A DNA stretch of 64,000 bases from contig NZ_CP061768.1 of assembly GCF_013624435.2 (NCBI RefSeq), positions 3,004,001-3,068,000 on the forward strand, written 5' to 3'. Of the stretch, positions 22,975 to 30,820 are shown piece by piece. Each line of letters begins with the position of its first letter. Positions within the stretch are counted from its first letter, which is position 1. Under the pieces are notes generated by a model. The model saw nothing but the letters and a program-made list of their open reading frames with translations. It did no database searches and was not told where the DNA came from. Both the position numbers and the translations under genes were made by a program. Source of the stretch: Nocardioides campestrisoli (GTDB lineage: Bacteria; Actinomycetota; Actinomycetes; Propionibacteriales; Nocardioidaceae).

Positions 22975-24327
22975 ATGAGACACGCTCGACCGACGATCCG
23001 CGCCACTCTCGCCGCATCCTCGGCAAGGGTCACCGCCCTGACCACCGTGCTGATCACCGCGCTGGCCGCCGCGCTGGCCGCCGGCCCCGCAGACGCCTCG
23101 GGACCCCTGCCGGAGCCGATCTGGCAGTCCTCCTGGGAGGCGCAGGGCGACCCCGACGAAGCGCGCGTCTACCTCATCGACTCGGTCCTCGACCCCGTCA
23201 CCGGCGACGTCTTCGCCCTGGCCCGGCACAGCGAGGTCTCCGACCGGCTCCTCCTGCGCCGGGTCGACGGGGAGACCGGTGCCACCGAGTGGGAGCGACC
23301 CCAGGACGCCTCGGCGTATTCCCGGCTCACCCTGGACGCCGACGCCCGCCAGCTGCTGCTGTTCGAGCAGGTGTCCCTCGCCGGGAGGCCCCGGCTGCGC
23401 CTGCATGCCCTCGGGGTCGACGGCGAGCCCCGCTGGAGCCGTGATCTGGGCAGCTTCGGGTACGCGCAGGAGCAGGTGACGGACCCGGCGAGCGGGACCA
23501 CCTGCACCGCCACCGTGACCGCGCGGCCGCGGACCTCCGGAAGCGGCAGCCGGCGCGGGCTGCGCTGGACGATCGGGTGCGTGGCGCGGGACGGCGAGGT
23601 CGTGGCGCTGCGGTCCCTCGACCGGTCCGGCAGCGCGGATCAGGACGAGCTGGGCCTGGCCGTCGACTCCCGGCGCGGCCGTTGGTACGCGGCGCTCAGT
23701 CGCGTCGTACCCGGACGGAGCAGCACGGTCGAGGTCCAAGCCCTCGACCAGCACGGGCGCACCCGGTGGCGGCGCACCCTGACGGAGGGTCCGCGCGAGT
23801 TCAGGGACTTCGGCGCCCTCACGGTCGACCCGAAACGCGGCCGCGTCCTGCTCGGTACGTCCACCTACGGCGGCGGCAAGGTGAGCCGGGGCGCTCTGAC
23901 CGTGTGGGAGGGCAACGGGCGTCGCCACGCGCAGCGCACCTGGCACTCCCCGCGCGTCGGCACGATCTCCGACCTGGCGGTCTCCCAGGACGGGCGGCAC
24001 TACGTCGTGGCGTCGCTGGGGACCACGCGAGGGGCCACCATCACCGCCCTCCGGCCCAGCCTCCGCCAGCGCTGGACCACGCGCCACACCCGGCAGCCCG
24101 TCGACCACCTCGACCTCGTCCTCGACGACGCGCAGCGCCGCATCCTGGTGGCCGGTGGCAGGCTGGCGGCCTACCGCTGGAACGGCTCGCCCACCTGGGC
24201 TGGCCGCCCGGTCCGTACCTACCTCCCGCTCCGCCTGCACCTCGACACCGAACGGCAACGCCTCGTGTCGGCGTGGCAGGAGGATTACTGGCCGGCGGCG
24301 CACCTGACCGCTTGGCAGCTGGAGTGA
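22975..24327 (+). CDS. Secreted beta-propeller-like protein (PQQ/YVTN-type repeats)
   Basis: The 450-residue protein has a signal peptide (residues 1-~41, with VLITALAAALAAGPADA). The body has repeated strands such as LDPVTGDVFALARH, LTLDADARQLLLF, LAVDSRRGRWYAAL, LTVDPKRGRVLLGTSTYGGG, LAVSQDGRHYVVAS and LVLDDAQRRILVAGG, consistent with a six- to eight-bladed propeller. No catalytic motif is visible. The ATG at 22975 has an AGGGGG ribosome-binding site. Function unknown. Confidence 0.75.
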   Translation: MRHARPTIRATLAASSARVTALTTVLITALAAALAAGPADASGPLPEPIWQSSWEAQGDPDEARVYLIDSVLDPVTGDVFALARHSEVSDRLLLRRVDGETGATEWERPQDASAYSRLTLDADARQLLLFEQVSLAGRPRLRLHALGVDGEPRWSRDLGSFGYAQEQVTDPASGTTCTATVTARPRTSGSGSRRGLRWTIGCVARDGEVVALRSLDRSGSADQDELGLAVDSRRGRWYAALSRVVPGRSSTVEVQALDQHGRTRWRRTLTEGPREFRDFGALTVDPKRGRVLLGTSTYGGGKVSRGALTVWEGNGRRHAQRTWHSPRVGTISDLAVSQDGRHYVVASLGTTRGATITALRPSLRQRWTTRHTRQPVDHLDLVLDDAQRRILVAGGRLAAYRWNGSPTWAGRPVRTYLPLRLHLDTERQRLVSAWQEDYWPAAHLTAWQLE

Positions 24328-24392
24328 CCAGAGCGGCCGTCTACGTCCCCCTGGCACCTCGCCTGACCTGACCAGAGCGGCGGTCTACGTCC
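24325..24392. repeat. 24-nt direct repeat bridging two convergent gene ends
   Basis: Copies at 24325-24348 and 24369-24392 match at 23 of 24 positions, starting TGACCAGAGCGGC. The first copy includes the stop of the propeller gene and the second includes the stop of the HNH gene on the other strand, with 20 nt between them. Confidence 0.85.
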
Positions 24393-25710
24393 GTCGGTGG
24401 TAGCGCAGGGACCCGTCGGGGTGCTGCGTGGTGGTGAACGCGGGGTCGTGGGCCCGTTGGTGGTGCCACGGACACAGGAACAGCAGGTCGTCCAGATCCG
24501 TACGGCCACCGTGGCCCCAGGGATCACGCCCATGATGGGCCTCGCACCACGTCGAGGGCACCGAGCACCCCTCCGCCCCGCAGACCCGCTGGGTCAACGT
24601 CTTCGCGGTCCGTTGCCCGTCGGTGAAGAACCTCGACGCCCGACCCTGGTCCAGCACCTGCGACTTCGCGCCCAGGACCACGGGGATGATCTGCGCCTGG
24701 CACGCCAACCGGCGCACCTGACCAGCCGACAACGTGGTGACGTCCTCGCCGTTGCTGAGGATCGACCCCGTGCCGAGCCCGCTGCGTAGGGCTTCCAGGC
24801 TCATCGTGACCAGCACCCGGGTCGCGGACCCACCGTGAGCCGGCACCCTCGCGGGGTCGGCGGCCTCGAGGAACGCGCAGAACGCCTGCCCGTGCAACCG
24901 CTCCTGCGGCAACCGCAACCCCGTCGTCGGGTCCCGGTGGTTGAACGAACCCAACCCGGTGGCGGCACCGGTGTCCTTGCCGTCGTCCTGCTTCGGCGAG
25001 GTCCACGCCTCCAGATACGTCTTCAACCTCGCAGCCACCTGGTCCGGGATCCTCGCCGCCACATCGGTGGCGCCGTCCCCACGCCGGCGGAACGTCAACC
25101 TCGTCGCGGCATTCGCCCGCCGCTCGGCCCGCTCCAGCACCTTGCGCTCGTGCTCCTCACACGTGGCCGGGGCGACCACCGCCAGGATCTTCGCGCCCAA
25201 CGCCTCGAGCTGGGCGGGGGTGAACACGCCCGCACACTCCACCAGGTGCGCTTCGGCCCTCGCGAGCACATCGTCGGGGACCACCTCCCCGGGCAGCGGG
25301 TCGATCACCAACGCCTCCAGCGCCTTCACGATCACCCGCGCCTGGGGCAGGTTCACCGACCCGTCCTCCAAACCCGCGCCCACCCGCTGCCATCGCGAGT
25401 CCAACGCTTCGGCGAGCTTCTCCGCCGCCCGCGCCGACCCGTAACCACACCGGGTCCGGCCCGCCACCCAGGTCGCTGCCGACTTCGCCCCATCAGCTTG
25501 GGCCACCCCACCAGGGACACCCACGATGACGAGAACCCGCATCCGCAGCCGCTCCAACTGGTCGACCTGCCGTGAGAGCCCAAGCAGCACCTCTCGCTGC
25601 TCGGCCTCGGACAAGAACGCCGGGTCCGCGCCACGAGCCACGCCCAACAACTCGTCGATCCCCGCGACCGCACGTGCGATCGGATGACCTACACCCGCCT
25701 GCTCCCACAT
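24385..25710 (-). CDS. DUF222 / HNH endonuclease-family protein (13E12-type)
   Basis: The 441-residue protein has an N-terminal DUF222 region (ELLGVARGADPAFLSEAEQREVLLGLSRQVDQLERLRMRVL and later RRWQRVG-type helices). A C-terminal HNH module follows: CGAEGCSVPSTWCEAHH, then WGHGGRTDLDDLLFLCPWHHQRAHD, with zinc cysteines and the H-N-H histidines. Such genes are repeated in Nocardioides and mycobacterial (13E12) genomes and may be selfish or repair-related nucleases. The ATG at 25710 was preferred; a GTG at 25821 in frame would add 37 Gly-rich residues. A perfect DnaA-box-like 9-mer lies upstream. Confidence 0.85.
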   Translation of the reverse strand: MWEQAGVGHPIARAVAGIDELLGVARGADPAFLSEAEQREVLLGLSRQVDQLERLRMRVLVIVGVPGGVAQADGAKSAATWVAGRTRCGYGSARAAEKLAEALDSRWQRVGAGLEDGSVNLPQARVIVKALEALVIDPLPGEVVPDDVLARAEAHLVECAGVFTPAQLEALGAKILAVVAPATCEEHERKVLERAERRANAATRLTFRRRGDGATDVAARIPDQVAARLKTYLEAWTSPKQDDGKDTGAATGLGSFNHRDPTTGLRLPQERLHGQAFCAFLEAADPARVPAHGGSATRVLVTMSLEALRSGLGTGSILSNGEDVTTLSAGQVRRLACQAQIIPVVLGAKSQVLDQGRASRFFTDGQRTAKTLTQRVCGAEGCSVPSTWCEAHHGRDPWGHGGRTDLDDLLFLCPWHHQRAHDPAFTTTQHPDGSLRYHRRT

Positions 25711-25823
25711 CCCCGAGACCCCCGTCCCCGACGCGCCGAAGGCCCCCGACAGGCCTCCCGACACACCCAAGTCAACCGGCCACCACCGACAAGACAGACC
25801 CCCAGAAGCACCCGTTCCCACAC

Positions 25824-25832
25824 TGTGGACAA
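25824..25832 (-). promoter_or_regulatory. Single DnaA-box-like 9-mer
   Basis: TTGTCCACA on the minus strand equals the high-GC actinobacterial DnaA box. It stands alone about 115 nt upstream of the HNH gene, so an origin is not implied. It could be chance or a DnaA-responsive site. Confidence 0.3.
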
Positions 25833-25977
25833 GTGTTCGAATATATGCCCGTCGACGCCCTCGTCACCTCCAACCTCCTGGAGACCCGCGAGGTCGACCG
25901 CACCGAGGACGCCACCCCACCCGGCCACGTCGCTTATTGACGCGCGGATCGACCGTCCCTCCTGGCACGATGCCCCG

Positions 25978-26544
25978 GTGAGCATCGAGGAAGCCAGGGC
26001 ACCGAGGTCGTACGCCGTACGTCGAGCGACGGCGGAGGAGTGGCAGAACCTCCGGGACCTGAGGTTCGAGGCACTGCGCGACCCGGTGGCCCACCTGGCG
26101 TTCCTCGACCGGATCGAGGACGCACTCGAGCGGCCCGACAGCTTCTGGCGCGACCGCGCCCGGACGTCCGCCGAGGGCACCTCGGTGGCCACGTTCGTCG
26201 CCGCCGACGGGGACGGCGACCTCGCCGGGACCGTGACCGTCCTGGTCAACCAGCCCGGCGAGCCGGACTACGTCGGCGAGACCAGCTCCGAGATCCGCGC
26301 CGCGCTCGTCGGCGTCTTCGTCCGAGCCGAGCACCGCGGGATCGGCGTCATCCAGCAGCTCCTCGCGATGACCGAGGGCTGGCTGCAGGAGATCGGCGTC
26401 CACCGGGTGCGGCTGCACGTGCACGAGGAGAACCTGCGGGCCAAGCACGCGTACGCCCGCTACGGGTACGTCGACTCCGGCGCCCGGGTCGAGATCGCCG
26501 GCGAGCCGCACCTGGAGATGGTGCGCGAGCTTCGCGGCCGATAG
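25978..26544 (+). CDS. GNAT-family N-acetyltransferase
   Basis: The 188-residue protein has the GNAT acetyl-CoA-binding motif ALVGVFVRAEHRGIGVIQQLLAMTEGWLQE (R/Q-x-x-G-x-G/A form) and the C-terminal LHVHEENLRAKHAYARYGYVDSG. The GTG start has only a weak SD. The substrate is not predictable. It converges on the secreted Ig-like protein gene, 17 nt away. Confidence 0.9.
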   Translation: MSIEEARAPRSYAVRRATAEEWQNLRDLRFEALRDPVAHLAFLDRIEDALERPDSFWRDRARTSAEGTSVATFVAADGDGDLAGTVTVLVNQPGEPDYVGETSSEIRAALVGVFVRAEHRGIGVIQQLLAMTEGWLQEIGVHRVRLHVHEENLRAKHAYARYGYVDSGARVEIAGEPHLEMVRELRGR

Positions 26545-26561
26545 ACCGCGCGCTCGAGCCT

Positions 26562-27857
26562 CTACTGGTCCGCGACCGCCAGGTACCGCAGGTCCACGGT
26601 GAACCCGCCGACGTCGAAGGCGTCGTCGCCGCCGGTGGAGAACGTCCAGTAGGCGCCGGCGGGGACCCGGTCCCAGTCCCGGCCTCCGCCCTCCTGCCCC
26701 TGGCCGTAGTCCGGGCGCTCGACCCAGGCGGTCCGGGCACCCTTGACGGACGAGACCGCGCCCCGCCTGTCGCCTCCCGCTGTGAGGGTTCCGCGGTCGG
26801 CCGCGCGGCGGTCCGTCGGCTCGCCGGCGAAGGCGACGCGGAGGGCGGCGACGCCGCGGACGGCCCCGGGGACAGGGAGGAAGTGGGCGGACATGGCCAG
26901 GTCGCTGGTCCGCCAGGTCTCGGTGGCGGGGCAGTCTCCGGCTCGGTGGGTCAGGCCACCCAGCAGCCGGCTGCTCTGCGTCACGGAGCCGCAGAGGTAG
27001 AAGTCCCACGGGTCCTTGGCGTCGCTCCAGGCGTCGAGCTCGATCTGCGTCGTGGACGGGAGCAGCTGCTGAGTCTCCTTGCGCCACTCCAGCCGGTCCT
27101 TCGAGACCCACAGGGGCAGCGGCTTGCTGTTCCCCGTGTTGCCCGCCCGATCGGCTCCCGAGACGTAGGCGAGGTAGCGACCGGGCGGCAGCGGGCGGCC
27201 CTGCCCGTCACGGGCGTCCCAGGTCAGCTGCCGTTGCCAAGGTTCCCGGCTCCCGCGGGGCAGCGACGCCACGACCCGGCGTACGACGACCCGGCCGGCT
27301 GCGCTGCGCACGACGAAGTGGCCGCGCTGCACCTCCCCGCTGGCCACGCTGACCTGGAGCCCGACGCTGTCCCTGACCGCCCGGGAGCGGGGGTAGACCT
27401 TCGTCACCGCGCGCCGGTGCTGGCCGTAGCGCTCGATCACCGAGGTGCTCGGCTGGAACTTCAGGTCCACGGTGGCCCAGCCCTCGGCCGAGCCTTGTGC
27501 GGTCCGCAGCCGGATCGTGTAGTTCGCGTGCGGGACGACGCGGCCTTGCGGGTTGCGGCCGTCCCAGGTCCAGGTGTGCCGACCCGCGGCCTTCCACCCG
27601 AGGGAGACGGTGAACGGCTGGAAGTCCGACACCGACGACACGCGGAATTCGACCGGTCCGCTCCGCGGAAGTGAGTAACGGACCGTCAGCCGGTCCCGCA
27701 CCCCGTCGCCGTTCGGCGAGAACGTGGACGGCGATGCGTCGAGGATGCGCGGCTTGCCGTCGCCTGCCGCGGCGGCCGGAGCCCCGCCCAGCAGCAAGGT
27801 CGCCAACATCGCCAGGACCGTCGGGACCGCCAGTCGCACTCCCCCATGTGTGCTCAT
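26562..27857 (-). CDS. Secreted protein with FlgD-like Ig domains
   Basis: The 431-residue protein has a signal peptide ending APAAAA (about residue 30). FSPNGDGVRDRLTVRYSL follows, and later TWDGRNPQGRVVPHANYTIRLRT and LTWDARDGQGRPLPPGRYLAYVSGAD, which are the FlgD-type Ig-like pattern of a WDG-x-G/N-x3-P-x-G-x-Y hairpin. The C-terminal ~150 residues (LPSTTQIELDAWSDAKDPWDFY...) are not recognised and contain two cysteines. It is probably an extracellular structural or binding protein. Confidence 0.75.
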   Translation of the reverse strand: MSTHGGVRLAVPTVLAMLATLLLGGAPAAAAGDGKPRILDASPSTFSPNGDGVRDRLTVRYSLPRSGPVEFRVSSVSDFQPFTVSLGWKAAGRHTWTWDGRNPQGRVVPHANYTIRLRTAQGSAEGWATVDLKFQPSTSVIERYGQHRRAVTKVYPRSRAVRDSVGLQVSVASGEVQRGHFVVRSAAGRVVVRRVVASLPRGSREPWQRQLTWDARDGQGRPLPPGRYLAYVSGADRAGNTGNSKPLPLWVSKDRLEWRKETQQLLPSTTQIELDAWSDAKDPWDFYLCGSVTQSSRLLGGLTHRAGDCPATETWRTSDLAMSAHFLPVPGAVRGVAALRVAFAGEPTDRRAADRGTLTAGGDRRGAVSSVKGARTAWVERPDYGQGQEGGGRDWDRVPAGAYWTFSTGGDDAFDVGGFTVDLRYLAVADQ

Positions 27858-27980
27858 CCGCCGGAGACTAGTGCAGGACGACGGTGTTCTGTTTCGGGAT
27901 GCGCAGGGCGGTCGCCACCGGCATGATGCCCTGGGACCTGGCCGTCCGGCCGCCGTCCTCGCGCACCCACAGGAGCCCCC

Positions 27981-28736
27981 ATGACCGAGCGCCCGCCGTT
28001 GCTGCTCCTGCACGGGGTGATGATGTCCGCGAACGTGTGGTCCGCGGTCGTCCCGCTGCTCTCCGACCGGTACGACGTGCTGGCGCCCACCGCCGCCGGT
28101 CACCGGGGCGGACCCGCGCTGACGGGGCGGGCGAGCGTCGCGGTGCTGACCGACCACACCGAGCGGTACCTGGACGAGCTGGGGCTCGACACCGTGCACG
28201 TGGCCGGCAACAGCCTGGGTGGCTGGATGGCCGTCGAGCTCGCCCGCCGTGGTCGGGCCCGGTCGGTCTGCGGGCTCTCCCCCGCGGGCTTCTGGACGCC
28301 GGGCTCCCCGGACCAGACGCGGTCGCGGTCCCGGCTCCGGTTCGTGCGCAACCTGACCAGGGCGAGCGCCCCGGTGATGCCGGTGGCCATGCGCTCCGCG
28401 ACGGTCCGGCGGCTCAGCATGCGTGACATCGCGGCGCACGGCGACCGGCTCACGCCCCAGGCCGCCACCACGGCTGCGACCGACCTGCTGCACTGCACCG
28501 CCGGCCTCGAGCTGCTCGCCACCACCGAGTCGGTCGCACCGCTGGACCCGCTGCCGTGCCCGGTCACCTTCGCCTGGCCCGAGCTCGACCGGATCTTCCC
28601 GCAGCAGGTCAACGGCACCACCGCTCAGCAGTTGGTCCCCGGGGCGAAGCACATCGTGCTCCCGGGCACCGGGCACGTCCCGATGATCGACGATCCCGCA
28701 CTGTGCGCGCGAGTGATCGCGGAGTCCGCAGTCTGA
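27981..28736 (+). CDS. Alpha/beta-hydrolase fold protein
   Basis: The 251-residue protein has the oxyanion strand LLLLHGVMMSANVW, the nucleophile elbow GNSLGG (Ser) and a late His in GTGHVPMIDDP, with a likely acidic residue in WPELDRIFP. The ATG follows AGGAGC. The substrate is unknown; lipase, esterase and C-C hydrolase branches all fit. Confidence 0.88.
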   Translation: MTERPPLLLLHGVMMSANVWSAVVPLLSDRYDVLAPTAAGHRGGPALTGRASVAVLTDHTERYLDELGLDTVHVAGNSLGGWMAVELARRGRARSVCGLSPAGFWTPGSPDQTRSRSRLRFVRNLTRASAPVMPVAMRSATVRRLSMRDIAAHGDRLTPQAATTAATDLLHCTAGLELLATTESVAPLDPLPCPVTFAWPELDRIFPQQVNGTTAQQLVPGAKHIVLPGTGHVPMIDDPALCARVIAESAV

Positions 28737-28771
28737 GGTCGGCCGGCGCCGAAGTCCCCTACTCTTCGGCC

Positions 28772-28924
28772 ATGGAAGCCACCCTGTTCTTCCCCCTGCT
28801 GGCTCTGCTGGTCCTCTTCTCCCTCTTCTGGGTGATCAGGATGGCGGTGCGGTACGGCGTGAACGACGCGTTGCGGATGAACCGTGCGTGGCTGGGCAGG
28901 CACGACGACCGGGCACCTCGATGA
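28772..28924 (+). CDS. Small membrane protein (50 aa)
   Basis: A 50-residue product with one hydrophobic helix (FFPLLALLVLFSLFWVI) and a basic C-terminal tail. Its stop overlaps the ATG of the next gene (ATGA), which supports it being translated and coupled to the zinc-ribbon protein. Function unknown. Confidence 0.65.
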   Translation: MEATLFFPLLALLVLFSLFWVIRMAVRYGVNDALRMNRAWLGRHDDRAPR

Positions 28925-29268
28925 GCGGTCACGAGCAGCACTTCGAGCACGCACAGGGACTAGGCGCGGGGTTGGTCCGCTGCGACGTGTGCCAGGGAGT
29001 GGTCTCCGAGCGGGCTGCCGTCTGCCCACACTGCGGGGACCCCCGGAGGTATGGGTGGTCGCCGTCTCTCCTGCCTGGGCCACGGACCCCGTCCGAACGC
29101 CTCCTGGTCGTCGTGCTGGCCTTTCCCCTCACGATGCTCGCGATGTATCTGTTCCCGGGATACGCGCCGATCATCGCCCTGCTCGCCGCCGCACTGGTGC
29201 TGTGGCTGTTGATCCGCCGCCGGAGCGGCCCGCCGGCGACAAGCCCGCCGGACTCCCGCGGGACCTAG
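28921..29268 (+). CDS. Zinc-ribbon membrane protein
   Basis: The 115-residue protein has an N-terminal zinc ribbon (VRCDVCQGVVSERAAVCPHCGDP, CxxC...CxxC) and two membrane helices (about 60-78 and 80-98) ending in RRR. It is coupled to the preceding 50-residue membrane protein by ATGA and overlaps the end of the following convergent gene by 4 nt. Function unknown. Confidence 0.8.
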   Translation: MSGHEQHFEHAQGLGAGLVRCDVCQGVVSERAAVCPHCGDPRRYGWSPSLLPGPRTPSERLLVVVLAFPLTMLAMYLFPGYAPIIALLAAALVLWLLIRRRSGPPATSPPDSRGT

Positions 29269-29582
29269 CCCGCGCCACCCCGGCGTACCACCAGCCGCTC
29301 AGCGTCGGCTGTCACCACCCGCAGCTCGCGCGGCACGCCCTGGGCGGCGCCTGCGCTGAGCCGGACCGTGTCGCCGTCCACCGCCCAGGTGCCGGTCGCC
29401 TCCTCAGGGGCATCGGCAGCTCCGAGCCCGGACTCGGCGAAGGTGCCGTCGGGGCGCAGCTCGAAGGCCATCCGCCCGCGCGCGGGCGGCAGCGGGGTGC
29501 CCGCGGGGCGGAACACCATCTGGTCGTCGGTGTCCTCCTCGTGGACGTGCACCCACCGGCCGCTCACCTGGTCGCGTTCCAC
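29265..29582 (-). CDS. Small hypothetical protein (META/lipocalin-like beta protein)
   Basis: The 105-residue protein is predicted to be beta-rich, with GRWVHVHEEDTDDQMVFRPAG, FELRPDGTFAESG and GTWAVDGDTVRLSAG. These resemble small lipocalin-like proteins, but no family can be assigned firmly. It starts with GTG and has no signal peptide. Confidence 0.6.
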   Translation of the reverse strand: MERDQVSGRWVHVHEEDTDDQMVFRPAGTPLPPARGRMAFELRPDGTFAESGLGAADAPEEATGTWAVDGDTVRLSAGAAQGVPRELRVVTADAERLVVRRGGAG

Positions 29583-29637
29583 CCGGCCAGCCTTCCACGG
29601 AGCCGGCGTCCGCGGGCCGCGGCACGGTGTCGGGTCA

Positions 29638-30552
29638 TCAGAGCGCCTTCGGCGTCGCGAAGGACTTGCGCGGCCCGGCCAGGCAGGCGTTCATCCGGTT
29701 CACCTGGCCGGCGGTGAACATGAACATCGCTGCGTCGTCGACGTAGTCCATGTAGTTCATGAACATCCCGCCGTGCGGCCCGTTCTGGCACGAGATCACC
29801 GGGAACCTCGGCGTGCCGTAGTTGGGCCCCTCGCAGTTGGGGGTGTCCGGCACCCGGTCGCCGCCGCCGCAGTCGAGGGTGTCGCCCCAGATGTGGCGCA
29901 GGTTGAGCCAGTGCCCCACCTCGTGGGTCAGGGTGCGTCCCTTGTTGAACGGGGCCGCGGCCGTCCCCTTCGTCCCGAACGCGGTGTTGAGGACGACGAC
30001 CCCGTCGGTCGACTTCGGGCCTCCGGGGAACTGCGCGTAGCCGAGCAGGCCGCCGCCGAGCGAGCAGACCCAGATGTTGAGGTAGGCGTCGGAGGGCCAG
30101 GCTGTCGACCCGCCCTTGCTGTCCCGCTTCACCTCGTCGCCGGGACCGAACGACCCACGGTCGGTCTGCACCCGGACGATGCCGTCCGTGGGTCTGCCCT
30201 GCGGGTCCTCGGTCGCGAGCCGGAACTCGATCTTGGCGTCGGCGACCAGCCCCTTCCACGGGGCCGGCACCTTCTTCGTCTCGGGATTGGTCGCTCGGTA
30301 GTCCCGGTTGAGCACGGCGAGCTGGCTCTGCACCTGGGCGTCGCTGATGTTCTCCCCCGGCTTCTTGTGCACCACGTGCACAACCGTGGGGATGGTGACG
30401 AGCCGGCGGGCGACGCGCTCCGCCACGCCCGAGCTGACCGCGCGGGCCGTGAACTCCTCGGCACGGCGCTGGTTGGTCCGGAACGACGGCTGCTCCTCGA
30501 GCAGCCGCTCGTACTCCTCCATCGCGGCGCACTGACGACGTCTGGGAGCCAT
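29638..30552 (-). CDS. Pappalysin-like (M43) zinc metalloprotease
   Basis: The 304-residue protein contains the extended zinc motif H210-E211-x-x-H214-x5-H220 (THEVGHWLNLRHIWGD) and the Met-turn region MFMNYMDYVDDAAMFMF, which define the M43B pappalysin-like family. The ATG at 30552 is preceded by a strong GGAGGGAGG site. No clear signal peptide is seen at this start, which is odd for a family that is normally secreted. The N-terminus is basic and then helical (MEEYERLLEEQPSFR). Confidence 0.88.
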   Translation of the reverse strand: MAPRRRQCAAMEEYERLLEEQPSFRTNQRRAEEFTARAVSSGVAERVARRLVTIPTVVHVVHKKPGENISDAQVQSQLAVLNRDYRATNPETKKVPAPWKGLVADAKIEFRLATEDPQGRPTDGIVRVQTDRGSFGPGDEVKRDSKGGSTAWPSDAYLNIWVCSLGGGLLGYAQFPGGPKSTDGVVVLNTAFGTKGTAAAPFNKGRTLTHEVGHWLNLRHIWGDTLDCGGGDRVPDTPNCEGPNYGTPRFPVISCQNGPHGGMFMNYMDYVDDAAMFMFTAGQVNRMNACLAGPRKSFATPKAL

Positions 30553-30727
30553 CTGGCCTCCCTCCGGAGTGGGCTTCGCCGACCGCCGCACCCGCCGGAT
30601 GCCGGCCTCCTTCTCGAGGTTCCTCGCGTCCCGGCGTACCTGTCAAGGAGCCGCTTGACCGGCTCCTGCGCGTCGGCTGAGCGATCCGGCCCCCGTCCTC
30701 ATGCCACTTCCAACGTATAGCGGCGAC

Positions 30728-30748
30728 GGGGGCTTGCGGCAAGCCCCC
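30728..30748. terminator. Hairpin between the metalloprotease and the FAD monooxygenase
   Basis: GGGGGCTTG (30728-30736) and CAAGCCCCC (30740-30748) form a 9-bp stem with a 3-nt loop. It lies 70-90 nt upstream of the monooxygenase start, so it may be a leader hairpin or operator rather than a terminator. Confidence 0.4.
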
Positions 30749-30820
30749 TGACCCGCGCCAGACTCGCGGCCCAGGTGCGACACGGGTGCACGACACGGTG
30801 CATGACATGGGGGCGGGGAG

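Noticed and set aside
25830..25850. A LexA/SOS-box-like sequence (TCGAAC-N4-GTCCAC) upstream of the HNH gene
   Set aside because: Only one half-site matches the actinobacterial SOS palindrome TCGAAC-N4-GTTCGA; the other half has three mismatches of six.
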